Below, one piece after another: positions 18,997 to 28,647 of a stretch of 64,000 bases of DNA (the stretch's first letter is position 1; each line of letters opens with the position of its first letter). The stretch is from Alphaproteobacteria bacterium UBA828. Its GTDB lineage: Bacteria; Pseudomonadota; Alphaproteobacteria; UBA828. The translations under genes were made by a program, and so were the position numbers. The notes under the pieces are model-generated. The model worked only from the letters and a program-made list of their open reading frames with translations, made no database searches and had not been told where the DNA came from. The stretch lies in contig DBHM01000013.1 of NCBI GenBank assembly GCA_002296185.1, positions 20,101 to 84,100 of the forward strand, read 5' to 3'.

Positions 18997-21127
18997 CTAC
19001 AGAATCGACCGCAACACATTTATCAAGACCTATCTTAATTGGGTTTATATCAACTTCTATTATTTCAGGTAAGCACAAAGATAATTCTCCTAATATCCTA
19101 ACAATTTCAACAAACTGCAATATTGATTCAGAAGATACTTTATCTGAGTCATTTAAAGTCGATTCAATTCGTAAAGTATTTAATGCTTTAATTACTTGAT
19201 TGTTATTAAAGGGAGGAACAAGCAAATCATAATCAGATAAAAGCTCGACCATAGAGCCTCCAGTCCCAACTGTCACAACAGGCCCAAATACTGGATCTCT
19301 TTTCATGCCTACTATTAATTCAATTGAATCTGGGATCATTTCCTCTATTAAAAAACCATCAACTTTCGCAAGAGGATGAAGTTCCTTAACTCTCTCTAAA
19401 ATTTCATTCGCGCCTAAAGTTACATCATTGCTTGATCTTAAATTTAAAAGTACTCCACCAGATTGAGCTTTATGAATAATATCTGAAGATGAGATTTTGA
19501 GAGCAACAGGATAGCCTATCGATTCTGCTGCAGCTACTGCTGTTTTTATATCCTTTGAATGTTTGTATTTTGCCATAGGAATTCCACAATGACTTAAAAC
19601 GGTTCGAGAATCATATTCAGATAAAGATCCTCTTTTTTTTCCAATAAGCTCATGAAGTTCATTTGATTTTAAGTTTATTACTGGAACATTATATTTTTCA
19701 TATTTAAAAAATGCCTCGTGCTCAAAAGTTTGATTTAACAATGATTGTTCACAAAGTATATTAGCCATATGAGCTAGTTGTTTTGGCGTACGATATACCG
19801 GAACTCCTAACTTACGAAGAGTTTTAGGCCCCTCCGGATCACCACCAAACCAACCAGCAATCATAGGCTTAGATATTAGCTTATTTGCATCGCCTATTTG
19901 TTCAGTTATTTTGTCTGTATGCTGTCTAATTACACCAGGAAAAGGGATCACAATATCAATATTCTGATCTTCAGCAACAACTTGAAGCTGTTTTGATATA
20001 ACACTAGGATTCGTCAACCATTTTAATGTTACATCAGCTGGATTTTTTGGACTACCAAAACTAGGTAAGGTTTTTGATAAATTTTTCTCTGTTTCTGCCG
20101 AAAAGTTGGGAAGAGATAAACCAACTGACCCCAAAGCATCCGCACATAAAACTCCTATTCCTCCCGAATTGGTTAAAAGTCCTATATTTTTTCCTTCTGT
20201 GGGTATATTACATAGAGATAGTAATTCGAGGGCATCGATAAGAGTTTCGATATCTTCAACAACAACAGCACCCCATTGCCGTAATGCAGCGCAATGTGTA
20301 TTCCAGTTTCCAGCCAAAGCAGCTGTATGTGATGCAGCAGCACGAAGACCTACCTCATCACGACCCCCTTTTAATAATACAACATAAACACCCTGTGAAC
20401 GTGCAAAAATTATACTTTCTCTAAGTTTTTCTGCTTGATTAACGCATTCAATATAAGCACCTATAACTTTGATTTTTTTTCTGGTAGCGCCATAATTTAT
20501 AATATCAGCAATTGAGACATCTATTTCATTACCAAGACTTACCAGAAAGCCCATACCTATGCCCCGGTCTATACATTCATTAGCTACAATTCCGCCCATA
20601 ACACCACTATGTCCAGCAAACCCTATTGGGCCAGTTTGATCTAATCCAGGCTTAAGTTCCGAACTAAAATATGCAACCATAGATTGGTGGAAATTTGCTA
20701 TACCTTGGCTATTTGGTCCACATACTAAAGTTTCACCATTAAAAATTATGTCTCTTAGTTTAATTTCGATCTTACTACCTAAGGGTCCAATCTCAGAAAA
20801 CCCACTAGAATAAACTACAGCTGCATCCACACCTGCAATCTGACAATTTTTTAGAGAATTACAGACTAATTCTGCTGGTAAAGATATTATAGCTAGATCA
20901 ATTTTCTCATTTATATCTCTAATATCTTTATGGCATTTCAATCCTGCAATATACTCCCTACCTGGATTTATAGGTATAATTTTTCCTTTAAATCCAAAAG
21001 ATTGAAGATATCTAACAGCTCGGCCACCAGGTTTAGCAAGATTTTCACTAGCCCCAACTACAGCAATTGTCTTCGGTTCTAATAACCCCGAAAGGTCTCT
21101 TACTAATTTTTCTTCTCTATTTATCAT
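18983..21127 (-). CDS. ADP-forming acyl-CoA synthetase (fused alpha-beta)
   Basis: NDP-forming acetyl/acyl-CoA ligase, 714 residues. The N-terminal alpha part has the CoA-binding Rossmann domain (IAVVGASENL near 21-30), two succinyl-CoA-ligase-like domains with GHSGVMGG near 172-179, and the histidine expected to be phosphorylated, H267 in ASHTAALAG. The C-terminal ATP-grasp beta part runs from about 490, ending EVDINPI. It makes acyl-CoA from acid with ATP to ADP, or the reverse. It lies nine bases downstream of ridA and is probably co-transcribed. Acid specificity unknown. Confidence 0.92.
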   Translation of the reverse strand: MINREEKLVRDLSGLLEPKTIAVVGASENLAKPGGRAVRYLQSFGFKGKIIPINPGREYIAGLKCHKDIRDINEKIDLAIISLPAELVCNSLKNCQIAGVDAAVVYSSGFSEIGPLGSKIEIKLRDIIFNGETLVCGPNSQGIANFHQSMVAYFSSELKPGLDQTGPIGFAGHSGVMGGIVANECIDRGIGMGFLVSLGNEIDVSIADIINYGATRKKIKVIGAYIECVNQAEKLRESIIFARSQGVYVVLLKGGRDEVGLRAAASHTAALAGNWNTHCAALRQWGAVVVEDIETLIDALELLSLCNIPTEGKNIGLLTNSGGIGVLCADALGSVGLSLPNFSAETEKNLSKTLPSFGSPKNPADVTLKWLTNPSVISKQLQVVAEDQNIDIVIPFPGVIRQHTDKITEQIGDANKLISKPMIAGWFGGDPEGPKTLRKLGVPVYRTPKQLAHMANILCEQSLLNQTFEHEAFFKYEKYNVPVINLKSNELHELIGKKRGSLSEYDSRTVLSHCGIPMAKYKHSKDIKTAVAAAESIGYPVALKISSSDIIHKAQSGGVLLNLRSSNDVTLGANEILERVKELHPLAKVDGFLIEEMIPDSIELIVGMKRDPVFGPVVTVGTGGSMVELLSDYDLLVPPFNNNQVIKALNTLRIESTLNDSDKVSSESILQFVEIVRILGELSLCLPEIIEVDINPIKIGLDKCVAVDSVVIVS

Positions 21128-21136
21128 AGAAGAAAC

Positions 21137-21514
21137 TTAAATAGGCTTCCATGCTATTGCCTCTACTTCAACTTTTGCGTCAACCATAAGCTTTGCTTCA
21201 ACAGTAGCTCTCGCTGGAGGATCTTTAGGAAAATATTGAGAGTAAACTTCATTGAAATCCTGAAAGTCTTTGGTGCTTTCAAGCCAGCAAGTACATTTAA
21301 TAACATCACTTATCTCACATTCAGCTTCTCGTAATAATGAAACTATTCTATCCATTACGATTCTAGTTTGAGCTGCAACATCTCCATCTACTATTTTACC
21401 ATCATCTCCAACAGGAATTTGACCAGATACAAAAACATAATCACCAGCTCTTACTGCTCCTGAAAGGGGCAATCCTGGAATATTACCATATACTTTTTTT
21501 GTTTTATCATTCAT
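21137..21514 (-). CDS. ridA: RidA/YjgF family enamine/imine deaminase
   Basis: Trimeric cytoplasmic protein that hydrolyses reactive enamine/imine intermediates from amino-acid and amine metabolism. The 125-residue sequence has FVSGQIP near 28-34 and the key arginine R102 in PARATVEA, followed by VEVEAIA, so it looks active. AAGGG precedes the ATG. It heads a two-gene unit with the acyl-CoA ligase and is divergent from an SDR gene 81 bases away. In this setting it may handle an imine from a cyclic amine; that is inference. Confidence 0.93.
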   Translation of the reverse strand: MNDKTKKVYGNIPGLPLSGAVRAGDYVFVSGQIPVGDDGKIVDGDVAAQTRIVMDRIVSLLREAECEISDVIKCTCWLESTKDFQDFNEVYSQYFPKDPPARATVEAKLMVDAKVEVEAIAWKPI

Positions 21515-21595
21515 TTTTTTACCCTTATTGTTAATTTATTTCACGCTGCGGTATCACCGTTATATAATTTGGTCAATATATAGGGAGTAAGTATA

Positions 21596-22345
21596 GTGAG
21601 AAGATTAGAAGGACACATAGCAGTAATAACTGGTGGCGCCGGAGGAATAGGCAAAGAAATAGCCAAAAGGTTCTCCTATGAAGGAGCCGCAATAGCTCTA
21701 TTAGATATAGATAAAGAGGCAGTTGAGAAAGTAGCGTCTGAAATATCTAAAGATGGGGGAAATATTATATCCTCTATCATTGATGTTACAAATGAAGAAT
21801 CTATTTTAAATGCATATAGTAATGTTACTTCCAATATTGGAGACCCTGACATATTAGTAAATTCAGCAGCGATAGCTGGAGGCTCAGAACTTGAAGATAT
21901 AAGCACTTCAGACTGGGATCAAATAATGAATATTAACCTTCGAGGAACTTTTCTTTGTTGTAGAGAAATCATACCAATAATGAAAAGGATTGGTTGGGGC
22001 CGAATAATTAATATTGCTTCTGAAGTTGCAGATAGGGGACACCCCGGGCTTAGTCACTATGCAGCATCTAAGGCAGCAGTAATAGCAATGACAAAATGCC
22101 TAGCACTGGAAGTGGTGAATGACAACATAAGAGCAAATGTTTTATCTCCTGGACCAACTAAAACACAAATGCTCGATGGTCTTGATGAAATAACACTATC
22201 GAATCTACTCTCAGACCTTATGCCAATAGGAAGATTAGGAAAACCTGAGGAGATAGCAGCAGCAGCAGTATATCTAGCCTCAGACGAAGCAGACTTTTGT
22301 GTGGGAACAACATTAAATATAAATGGAGGCACATATAGATCATAG
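21596..22345 (+). CDS. SDR family oxidoreductase
   Basis: Classical short-chain dehydrogenase, 249 residues. The NAD(P) motif TGGAGGIG is at 13-20 (approximately), NSAA near 88, the catalytic serine in NIASEVAD and YAASK as the YxxxK pair near 154-158. An acidic residue after the second strand (ALLDID) suggests NAD preference. It starts with GTG, with GGGAG eight bases upstream. Divergent from ridA. Substrate unknown. Confidence 0.93.
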   Translation: MRRLEGHIAVITGGAGGIGKEIAKRFSYEGAAIALLDIDKEAVEKVASEISKDGGNIISSIIDVTNEESILNAYSNVTSNIGDPDILVNSAAIAGGSELEDISTSDWDQIMNINLRGTFLCCREIIPIMKRIGWGRIINIASEVADRGHPGLSHYAASKAAVIAMTKCLALEVVNDNIRANVLSPGPTKTQMLDGLDEITLSNLLSDLMPIGRLGKPEEIAAAAVYLASDEADFCVGTTLNINGGTYRS

Positions 22346-22367
22346 TTTTTGAAGATTAAGAGAGGAT

Positions 22368-23048
22368 TTATTTAAGTACTCTTAACACTTCATCTGAAGA
22401 CATGACATCTCCAAATTGCTGTATGAATGTTTCCAAGGTTACTAAATGCTCTTCGTCAGAAAGAGCCGCAAGGCAATCTGATACCATAACAGTTTTAAAA
22501 TCTAGCATCATAGCATCTCTTCCAGTTGCATCACAGCAAACATTAGTTTTAGTACCTGCAATCAAGAGAGTATCTAGATTATTACTTCTAAGGTAACGTT
22601 CTAGGTTGGAAGATCCTGAGATTAAAGCGCTATATCTATTTTTAGTTAGCTTAATATCAGAAGATAAAATATCCAGCTCATGCCAAAAGTCTTGGCCCTC
22701 TTCACCCGCTCGTAATCCCTTAATAGTTTTATCCTTCATATCATCTGAAACAAAGTAATCAAAAAAATTCGACCAATCTGTTGAGTCACCGAAATCTTGA
22801 TTTGCGTGAGCTATCCAAATAATTGTACCACCCTTAGAACGAATATTTTCTGCGAGTTTATTTATATTTGAAACTATATTACGACCCATAGGAACTTCAA
22901 CAGCTCCCCCTGGTTTCAGAAAAGTATTCTGCATATCAATGACTACAAGAGCGAGATGTTGAGGGGATAAGTGGTCGAACAAATGAAACTTACCACGCCT
23001 GGAAACAACTCGATCGATAATATTTTTTCTGATAGCAACCTGATGCAT
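22368..23048 (-). CDS. Isochorismatase-family cysteine hydrolase
   Basis: Amidohydrolase-like member of the isochorismatase family, 226 residues. The triad is D38 (LVVIDMQNTF), K136 (LTKNRYSAL) and C171 (GTKTNVCCDATGRDAM). RutB, pyrazinamidase and biuret hydrolase share this fold; the region after the cysteine does not identify a subfamily. GAGG lies five bases before the ATG. It is the last gene of the operon enolase-family enzyme, HyuA, HyuB, zinc protein, hydrolase, with a seven-base gap, so it probably processes the product of the Hyu complex. Confidence 0.9.
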   Translation of the reverse strand: MHQVAIRKNIIDRVVSRRGKFHLFDHLSPQHLALVVIDMQNTFLKPGGAVEVPMGRNIVSNINKLAENIRSKGGTIIWIAHANQDFGDSTDWSNFFDYFVSDDMKDKTIKGLRAGEEGQDFWHELDILSSDIKLTKNRYSALISGSSNLERYLRSNNLDTLLIAGTKTNVCCDATGRDAMMLDFKTVMVSDCLAALSDEEHLVTLETFIQQFGDVMSSDEVLRVLK

Positions 23049-23055
23049 AACTACC

Positions 23056-23328
23056 TCATTTTATAATTTTATCATATAAAAATGGATCATCATGAATGGC
23101 TGTTTCGGTATCAAGTAATGCATAACAACCTGGACAAAAAAATCGGCGTAATAGTAGCCCCTGGGAAACAGTATAATTATCTCCACATAGATCTTGCATA
23201 GATTCTTCAGAGATAATAACTGACTTCTTCCAATGAAGATCTTGATCACATATTTTATATTCACAGCAACTACATACTATAGAGCCCCTGCCATTAAAGC
23301 TGAGAGTTTCTGAAAGCCTTGACTTCAT
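23056..23328 (-). CDS. Acetone-carboxylase-gamma-like small zinc protein
   Basis: Ninety-residue protein with two cysteine clusters: CSCC with further cysteines at 27 and 48, and FFCPGC at 64-68 followed by ALLDTE. The C-terminal pattern of R-F-F-C-P-G-C, LLDTE and a late DDP resembles the gamma subunit of acetone carboxylase and the small zinc subunit of acetophenone carboxylase (ApcB type). Its ATG overlaps the HyuB stop by one base (TAATG). This suggests that module 2 is a carboxylase or a three-subunit hydrolase rather than a plain two-subunit hydantoinase. Confidence 0.75.
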   Translation of the reverse strand: MKSRLSETLSFNGRGSIVCSCCEYKICDQDLHWKKSVIISEESMQDLCGDNYTVSQGLLLRRFFCPGCYALLDTETAIHDDPFLYDKIIK

Positions 23329-25151
23329 TATGAGCCGCCCCCTCTAACTCTATTATTTAATATATTTTTTCTTAATATTACACTTTGTTCTAAGTCGACC
23401 TGACCATTTATAATTATTGCACCATAAATTTCTTTAGCCGCATTTTCACTGACAAGTCCTTCATTAACATCTTTTTCTAAAGACTTAAGGTCTCTTTTTA
23501 ATGGGTCACCGTAACCGCCACCCCCGTTCCAACGAACATGCAAGTAGTCATTGCCAAATAATGGGAAGACTCCCCAAGATATATTTTCTTTATCTCCCTC
23601 ATAAGAATTAGATCCAACTAATAAATCATCTGACAAACACCTATCACTATTCTTTTTTTGATTTTTTATCCAGGTATACCTTGATGGAGCGCCAGGGTAA
23701 CCTCCAGCTAAACCCTCACTCATTGGATAACTAGTCCCTTTCCCGGAAACTACGTAATTTATACCACCATCTGGTGCATCATGAGGTGTAATGGCAAATT
23801 CTGCACCAGCACCACCTCTATAAGTTCCTGGACCACCAGAATCCTTGAGACGCCTTCGAAATAAATATCTAACCGGAAAAGTCCACTCCATTGTTTCCAC
23901 ATTAGCCATTCTAGAAATAGGATTAGGAATTTCTCCCCCCACATCTACACCATCTCCAATAGAGCGAGCCCCGGCTGCACCTCCAAATGTTTCTGTTAAT
24001 ATACCTATGGAATCAGAACTTCTTTGGTTTTTACCGAACATAAAAATTGCAAAATGACTTCCATGCCAAACGGCTGTTGCTTCATTTTTATATTTGTCGC
24101 TTGCTGAAAGCATTTTTGAAATACATGTACAAGCAGCATTGTTAACCGCCTGAATTGCACCAACAGTAGCAATAGAAACTGGAGCCGGGCGAGTAGCATT
24201 AACAACTGTACCCTCTGGTGCTTTCATCTCTATAGGTTTAATTACACCTTCATTCCAAGTAATATCGTAGCAGAGTAAAGGAAATAATGGCGCAAAGAGT
24301 CCACCCCAAGAAGCCCATTTTGAACAATTAATTCCATACTTTGATTGTGGGCTAGAGCCACTAAAATCAAAAGACAGTGTATCTTTTGATTTAGTCATTT
24401 TTAAAATGACCTTATACGTTTCATCTTTAACATTAAAATATTGACGAGATTCCCAACTACCATCAGGTAGTTCTAGTAAACGTTCACGTAGAAGATCTTC
24501 AGACTGATCAATTAAATTACTACATGCCTCATCAACTATGGATATACCATATTTTTTTACAAGACCTTGCATCCTGTCACGTGCAACATTATTACAGGCG
24601 ATCATCGATGATATATCTAGAGCAACCATTTCAGGAGAACGAACCATATTTAAGAGTGTATCCATAACATCTTTTCGTATCTCTCCTCTATCAACAATTT
24701 TAAGTCCAGGTGAGGAAAAACCTTCAGTAAAGATGTCTAGCGATTCTGGACTAAAACCCCCTGGGTTCATGGCTCCAATATCATAAACGTGTACAAAACA
24801 TGCACTCCATGCGACCAACTTACCTTCGGAATGAATAGGAGCTACTAAATAGACGTCGGAAGTATGCAAAGCAGCAGTGTAAGGACAGTTTAATAAAAAA
24901 ACATCATTCTCATTAATATCTGAATTAAATTTATTGATTATAGACTTACATGCCTCAGCTGCACTAGTTAGGTGATGAAGAAACCCCACACCTCCCATTA
25001 ATAAAGAACCATCTGCTCTATACAATGAAACCATAAGATCATGGCCTTCATTTGTTATTGCGCTTCCAGATACATGTTTGAGTGTTATTACTGCTTCATC
25101 AACTATCCGAAACAACCTATGGCGTATGATTGAGAAAGTAATAGGGTCCAT
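23328..25151 (-). CDS. hyuB: Hydantoinase B/oxoprolinase-type subunit (module 2)
   Basis: B subunit of the second module, 607 residues. It has LLNCPYTAALHTSDVYLVAP near residues 101-120, an FDFSGSSPQSKYGINC segment in the middle, and the C-terminal RWNGGGGYGDPLKRD. GAGG stands before the ATG. It lies seven bases after HyuA and overlaps the small zinc protein by one base, so the three are almost certainly made as one complex. Sequence is clearly distinct from modules 1 and 3, arguing against a recent duplication. Confidence 0.93.
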   Translation of the reverse strand: MDPITFSIIRHRLFRIVDEAVITLKHVSGSAITNEGHDLMVSLYRADGSLLMGGVGFLHHLTSAAEACKSIINKFNSDINENDVFLLNCPYTAALHTSDVYLVAPIHSEGKLVAWSACFVHVYDIGAMNPGGFSPESLDIFTEGFSSPGLKIVDRGEIRKDVMDTLLNMVRSPEMVALDISSMIACNNVARDRMQGLVKKYGISIVDEACSNLIDQSEDLLRERLLELPDGSWESRQYFNVKDETYKVILKMTKSKDTLSFDFSGSSPQSKYGINCSKWASWGGLFAPLFPLLCYDITWNEGVIKPIEMKAPEGTVVNATRPAPVSIATVGAIQAVNNAACTCISKMLSASDKYKNEATAVWHGSHFAIFMFGKNQRSSDSIGILTETFGGAAGARSIGDGVDVGGEIPNPISRMANVETMEWTFPVRYLFRRRLKDSGGPGTYRGGAGAEFAITPHDAPDGGINYVVSGKGTSYPMSEGLAGGYPGAPSRYTWIKNQKKNSDRCLSDDLLVGSNSYEGDKENISWGVFPLFGNDYLHVRWNGGGGYGDPLKRDLKSLEKDVNEGLVSENAAKEIYGAIIINGQVDLEQSVILRKNILNNRVRGGGS

Positions 25152-25158
25152 TGTTACC

Positions 25159-27279
25159 TCAAATTGATTTAATTAAAATATTTCGCAAATCGTCCATTTT
25201 ACCAACCTGATCTAGTTGGATAACAATCGTTGTTATTGGAGTATGTATAACAGCAGGACCCGTTATCTCATTCCCTGAACTTAATTTATCAAAATCATAA
25301 ATGGGCGCTTCTACCATACCATCTTTTGCATCAACAAATATATTTCTTGTACCTATTTGAGCGCCCTTACTATCAATTCCACTATATTGAGATTTTTCAA
25401 CGTTAGGCCTCTCAACCAAACCTCTAGCTGTAAGACGAAACATAGTCATTTCTATACCCGCTTCCTTATAAGCAGACCCCTTTCCATATCTACGCTCATA
25501 CAAGGTCTCGAAATCTGATATTAATTGACTCATATTTTCATCATCTAGAGGGACGCTCACCTTTATAGGAGTTGTTACTTCATGGACTTGTCTTCCGTAC
25601 CTAAAATCTATTGCCCATTCGAGGGATATTTTTTTATCAGTGAAACCCTCAGATAATAACTGAGAATGACCCTTGAGAACCATCGGTTTGAAAATATTAT
25701 TAATATGTTCTGCAGAGCACGGGAGTGAACATGTTTCTGTATGTGTATATTCATGCACTATATCTGCTGAAGCTAATCCAAAAGCACAATTTACGGATGC
25801 AGCATAAGGTACAACTATGTTTTTAACATTTAATTCAGCGCCAAACATAGAACATAACAATGGACAGCTGCCTCCAAATGCGTGCAAAACAAAGTCCCTC
25901 GGGTCCAAGCCCTGCTCAACAGTAATTTCATGTATTAAATCAGTGACCTGTGCTGCAGCTATTCTATATATTCCAAAAGCTGCAGTTTCAATATCCAAGC
26001 CGAGAGGTTGTGCAATTTTCTTATTAAAGACTCTCCGAGTATTTTCTACATCAAGTTTAATGGAGCCACCTAAAAATCTATCTGGATCTATATAACCAAT
26101 CAATAGCATTACATCCGTGAGTGTTGGTTCATCACCTCCCTGTCCGTAGCATACCGGGCCAGGGACAGCTCCTGCACTAATAGGACCAATACGAGGGATA
26201 TTTGTTCGAGGGTCAAGCGAAATTATACTTCCTCCACCTGATCCAATTGATACAACCTCTATCTTTGGCGCAACATAGTGAAAACGGTCAACCATAGGCT
26301 CTCTAGAGTGACTAAGCTCTCCATCCTGAATAACCCCGACTTTAAAAGTAGTGCCACCCATATCTGCTGCAATAATATTTTCTTCACCCATCAAACTTCC
26401 AAGATAACGGCTACCTATAACTCCTGCCGCTGGACCGCATTCAAGCATACCTACAGCACGATCTGCTGCTTCACGAGCAGATAATAATCCACCGTAACCT
26501 TGCATAACTAAAATTTCACCATTATAGCCTTCTGCCTCTAATTGAGACTCAAGACTTGTAAGATAGTTTTTTGTTATACTACCAGCATAAGCATTGATAA
26601 CTGTTGTTGAAGTTCGTTCATATTCTCCTGGAACGGGGGCAATTTCGTTTGACAATGAGACATAAACTCCAGGAGATACTTTGTTTATTATCTCTTTTAT
26701 TTTTTTTTCGTGTTGTGGATTAAAAAATGACCAAAGGAGACTGACAGCAATAGCATCAACTTTTCCCACTTCTATTAGACTTCGTATAGAAATCTCAGCG
26801 GCAGCTTCATCAAGTTGAAGGAGAATCTCTCCTTTATAATCAACCCTTTCACTTACACCCTCTATTCTATCAGTCGGGACTAAAGGTTCTGGCCTATCAG
26901 TTGCTACAGGATGTTTTATTTTATCTTCAGTCAAACCACCCCAACGGCCATATGCACCTCTTGTCATTAGAAGTGTATCCTCAAAACCTTTAGTAGTAAT
27001 TAGACCCGTACGATCACCTGTGCGTGTAAGAAGGGCGTTATCAACAACTGTTGAACCATGAACAAAGAGACGACATGATGAAAATAGTTCGGCTAAACTA
27101 AGACCTATTTCCTCAGCTGCAGAATATACAGAATTAATTATACCATCTGCAAAATTTGGAGGAGTGGATAGTGCCTTCCCGAGTTTCAACCCTTCCCCAG
27201 CAGCAAAAATAACTGTATCAGTACACGTGCCCCCAACATCTGTAGCAATGATGTACTTTCCGCCCTTAAGCCTTTCCAA
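25159..27279 (-). CDS. hyuA: Hydantoinase A/oxoprolinase-type subunit (module 2)
   Basis: ATPase subunit of module 2, 706 residues. The ATPase motifs are DVGGTCTDTVIF near 15-26 and DMGGTTFKVGVI near 304-315, with DPRDFVLHAFGGSCPLL later. The position usually held by a phenylalanine in the first motif is a cysteine here. Start is a TTG with GGGAG seven bases upstream. It lies 32 bases after the enolase-superfamily gene. ATP is used to activate a carbonyl group (family knowledge); the substrate is unknown. Confidence 0.93.
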   Translation of the reverse strand: MERLKGGKYIIATDVGGTCTDTVIFAAGEGLKLGKALSTPPNFADGIINSVYSAAEEIGLSLAELFSSCRLFVHGSTVVDNALLTRTGDRTGLITTKGFEDTLLMTRGAYGRWGGLTEDKIKHPVATDRPEPLVPTDRIEGVSERVDYKGEILLQLDEAAAEISIRSLIEVGKVDAIAVSLLWSFFNPQHEKKIKEIINKVSPGVYVSLSNEIAPVPGEYERTSTTVINAYAGSITKNYLTSLESQLEAEGYNGEILVMQGYGGLLSAREAADRAVGMLECGPAAGVIGSRYLGSLMGEENIIAADMGGTTFKVGVIQDGELSHSREPMVDRFHYVAPKIEVVSIGSGGGSIISLDPRTNIPRIGPISAGAVPGPVCYGQGGDEPTLTDVMLLIGYIDPDRFLGGSIKLDVENTRRVFNKKIAQPLGLDIETAAFGIYRIAAAQVTDLIHEITVEQGLDPRDFVLHAFGGSCPLLCSMFGAELNVKNIVVPYAASVNCAFGLASADIVHEYTHTETCSLPCSAEHINNIFKPMVLKGHSQLLSEGFTDKKISLEWAIDFRYGRQVHEVTTPIKVSVPLDDENMSQLISDFETLYERRYGKGSAYKEAGIEMTMFRLTARGLVERPNVEKSQYSGIDSKGAQIGTRNIFVDAKDGMVEAPIYDFDKLSSGNEITGPAVIHTPITTIVIQLDQVGKMDDLRNILIKSI

Positions 27280-27311
27280 ACCAATACTCCCTATTGATCT
27301 TTATAGATAAA

Positions 27312-28478
27312 TTAGATCAATACGCTTCTAAGAAGTAAAATCAAGTCCTTCTTACCTTCAAATCCAATACCTGGGTTATCGTGTAGATAAATACCCTCTG
27401 GACTTAATGAATATCCATCAAAAAAACCACCAAAAGGTTCAAAAACCCCTGGATATGCTTCATTACCTCCCAATCCAAGACCTGCAGCAATATTTAAAGC
27501 CATCAAATGACCACCATGTGGAATACACGATCTTCGAGACCAGGCATGTTTTTCAAGCATTTTAATAGTTCGCATAAATTCAACAAGCCCATAACTGAGT
27601 GCTGGATCAAACTGAAGAATATCTGTTTCGCTTCTTAATCCACCATAAAGTATCAAATTTTTTGAATCTTGAGATGAAAACAAATTTTCACCAGTGGCGA
27701 TTGGTCCTTTATAATTATCAGCAATAATATGACTCAACTCATAATCTAATGGATCTCCAGGTTCTTCATACCAACGTAATTTATACGGCGAGATCATGTT
27801 ACCAAAGTCTAGAGCCTGCTGAGTATTAAACCTTCCATTTGCATCTACAGCAAGATTACTAGGATCAGCAACAATTTTTAACACAGCCTCTATTCTTTTT
27901 TTATCATGATTAATATCTGCTCCACCTACTTTAATTTTAACTACTTCAAAACCTTGATCTAAATAACTACGAACTTCATCCCGCAAAAGATCCAAATCCT
28001 TTTCAGGCTGATAATAACCACCTGCAGCGTATACGAAAACTTTTTCATCATATTTACCTGAGTTAAAATTATCGGATAGATATTTCCATAATGGTATATT
28101 AGCTATTTTAGCAACAGCATCCCAGATCGCCATATCGAGAGTTCCAACGCCAACTGCTCGCTCACCATGACCACCTGGCTTTTCATTTACCATCATAGCA
28201 TTCCAGAGTTTAAAGGGGTCTAAATTATCACCCATTACATTAGATTGCTCTTTTTCTGATAAGTTCATTATACGGGGTATCAAACGCTCACGCATCAAAG
28301 CCCCCTGACCATATCGTCCATTAGAATTAAAGCCGAATCCTACAACCTGCTCTCCATCGATAAATTGGTCAGTAATAATAGCAACCACACTTGCTGTCAT
28401 TTGTGAAAAATCTATATATGCATTCCTTATAGAACTCTGTAATGACACTGTTTTTTCTTTTATATCAAGGATCTTCAT
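27312..28478 (-). CDS. Enolase-superfamily dehydratase, D-tartrate dehydratase-like
   Basis: Mandelate racemase/muconate lactonizing family enzyme, 388 residues. Catalytic and metal residues are visible: KIK at 181-183, D212 (VDANGRF), E239 (WYEEP), E264 (TGEN) and H321 (PHGGH). PGGHGERAVGVGTLDMAIWD near 101-120 and the C-terminal PGIGFEGK resemble D-tartrate dehydratase (TarD) closely, as do length and residue spacing. It dehydrates an acid sugar or alpha-hydroxy acid after proton abstraction next to a carboxylate. It heads the operon containing HyuA/HyuB module 2 and is divergent from the E1 fusion gene. Confidence 0.88.
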   Translation of the reverse strand: MKILDIKEKTVSLQSSIRNAYIDFSQMTASVVAIITDQFIDGEQVVGFGFNSNGRYGQGALMRERLIPRIMNLSEKEQSNVMGDNLDPFKLWNAMMVNEKPGGHGERAVGVGTLDMAIWDAVAKIANIPLWKYLSDNFNSGKYDEKVFVYAAGGYYQPEKDLDLLRDEVRSYLDQGFEVVKIKVGGADINHDKKRIEAVLKIVADPSNLAVDANGRFNTQQALDFGNMISPYKLRWYEEPGDPLDYELSHIIADNYKGPIATGENLFSSQDSKNLILYGGLRSETDILQFDPALSYGLVEFMRTIKMLEKHAWSRRSCIPHGGHLMALNIAAGLGLGGNEAYPGVFEPFGGFFDGYSLSPEGIYLHDNPGIGFEGKKDLILLLRSVLI

Positions 28479-28615
28479 TCTATAAATTCCAATTGTTTTA
28501 TTAAATTATAAACTATGGCTTGTTTGTTAAAAGTTTTTCCTGTGTAGTTATGCTAACATCACTAAGTAAATTATAAATAAATTAAAGTTATAGATTTTAA
28601 TTTATTATACTTTAT

Positions 28616-28630
28616 CAGATGTATGATCTG
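28616..28630. promoter_or_regulatory. Inverted repeat CAGAT-N5-ATCTG in divergent spacer
   Basis: A dyad CAGAT/ATCTG separated by GTATG lies 18 bases before the first possible start of the E1 fusion gene, in the 169-base spacer it shares with the divergent enolase-family gene. It has the size of a GntR- or LysR-like half-site pair. Evidence is only its symmetry and location. Confidence 0.3.
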
Positions 28631-28647
28631 TTTAAATAATAGTATGA

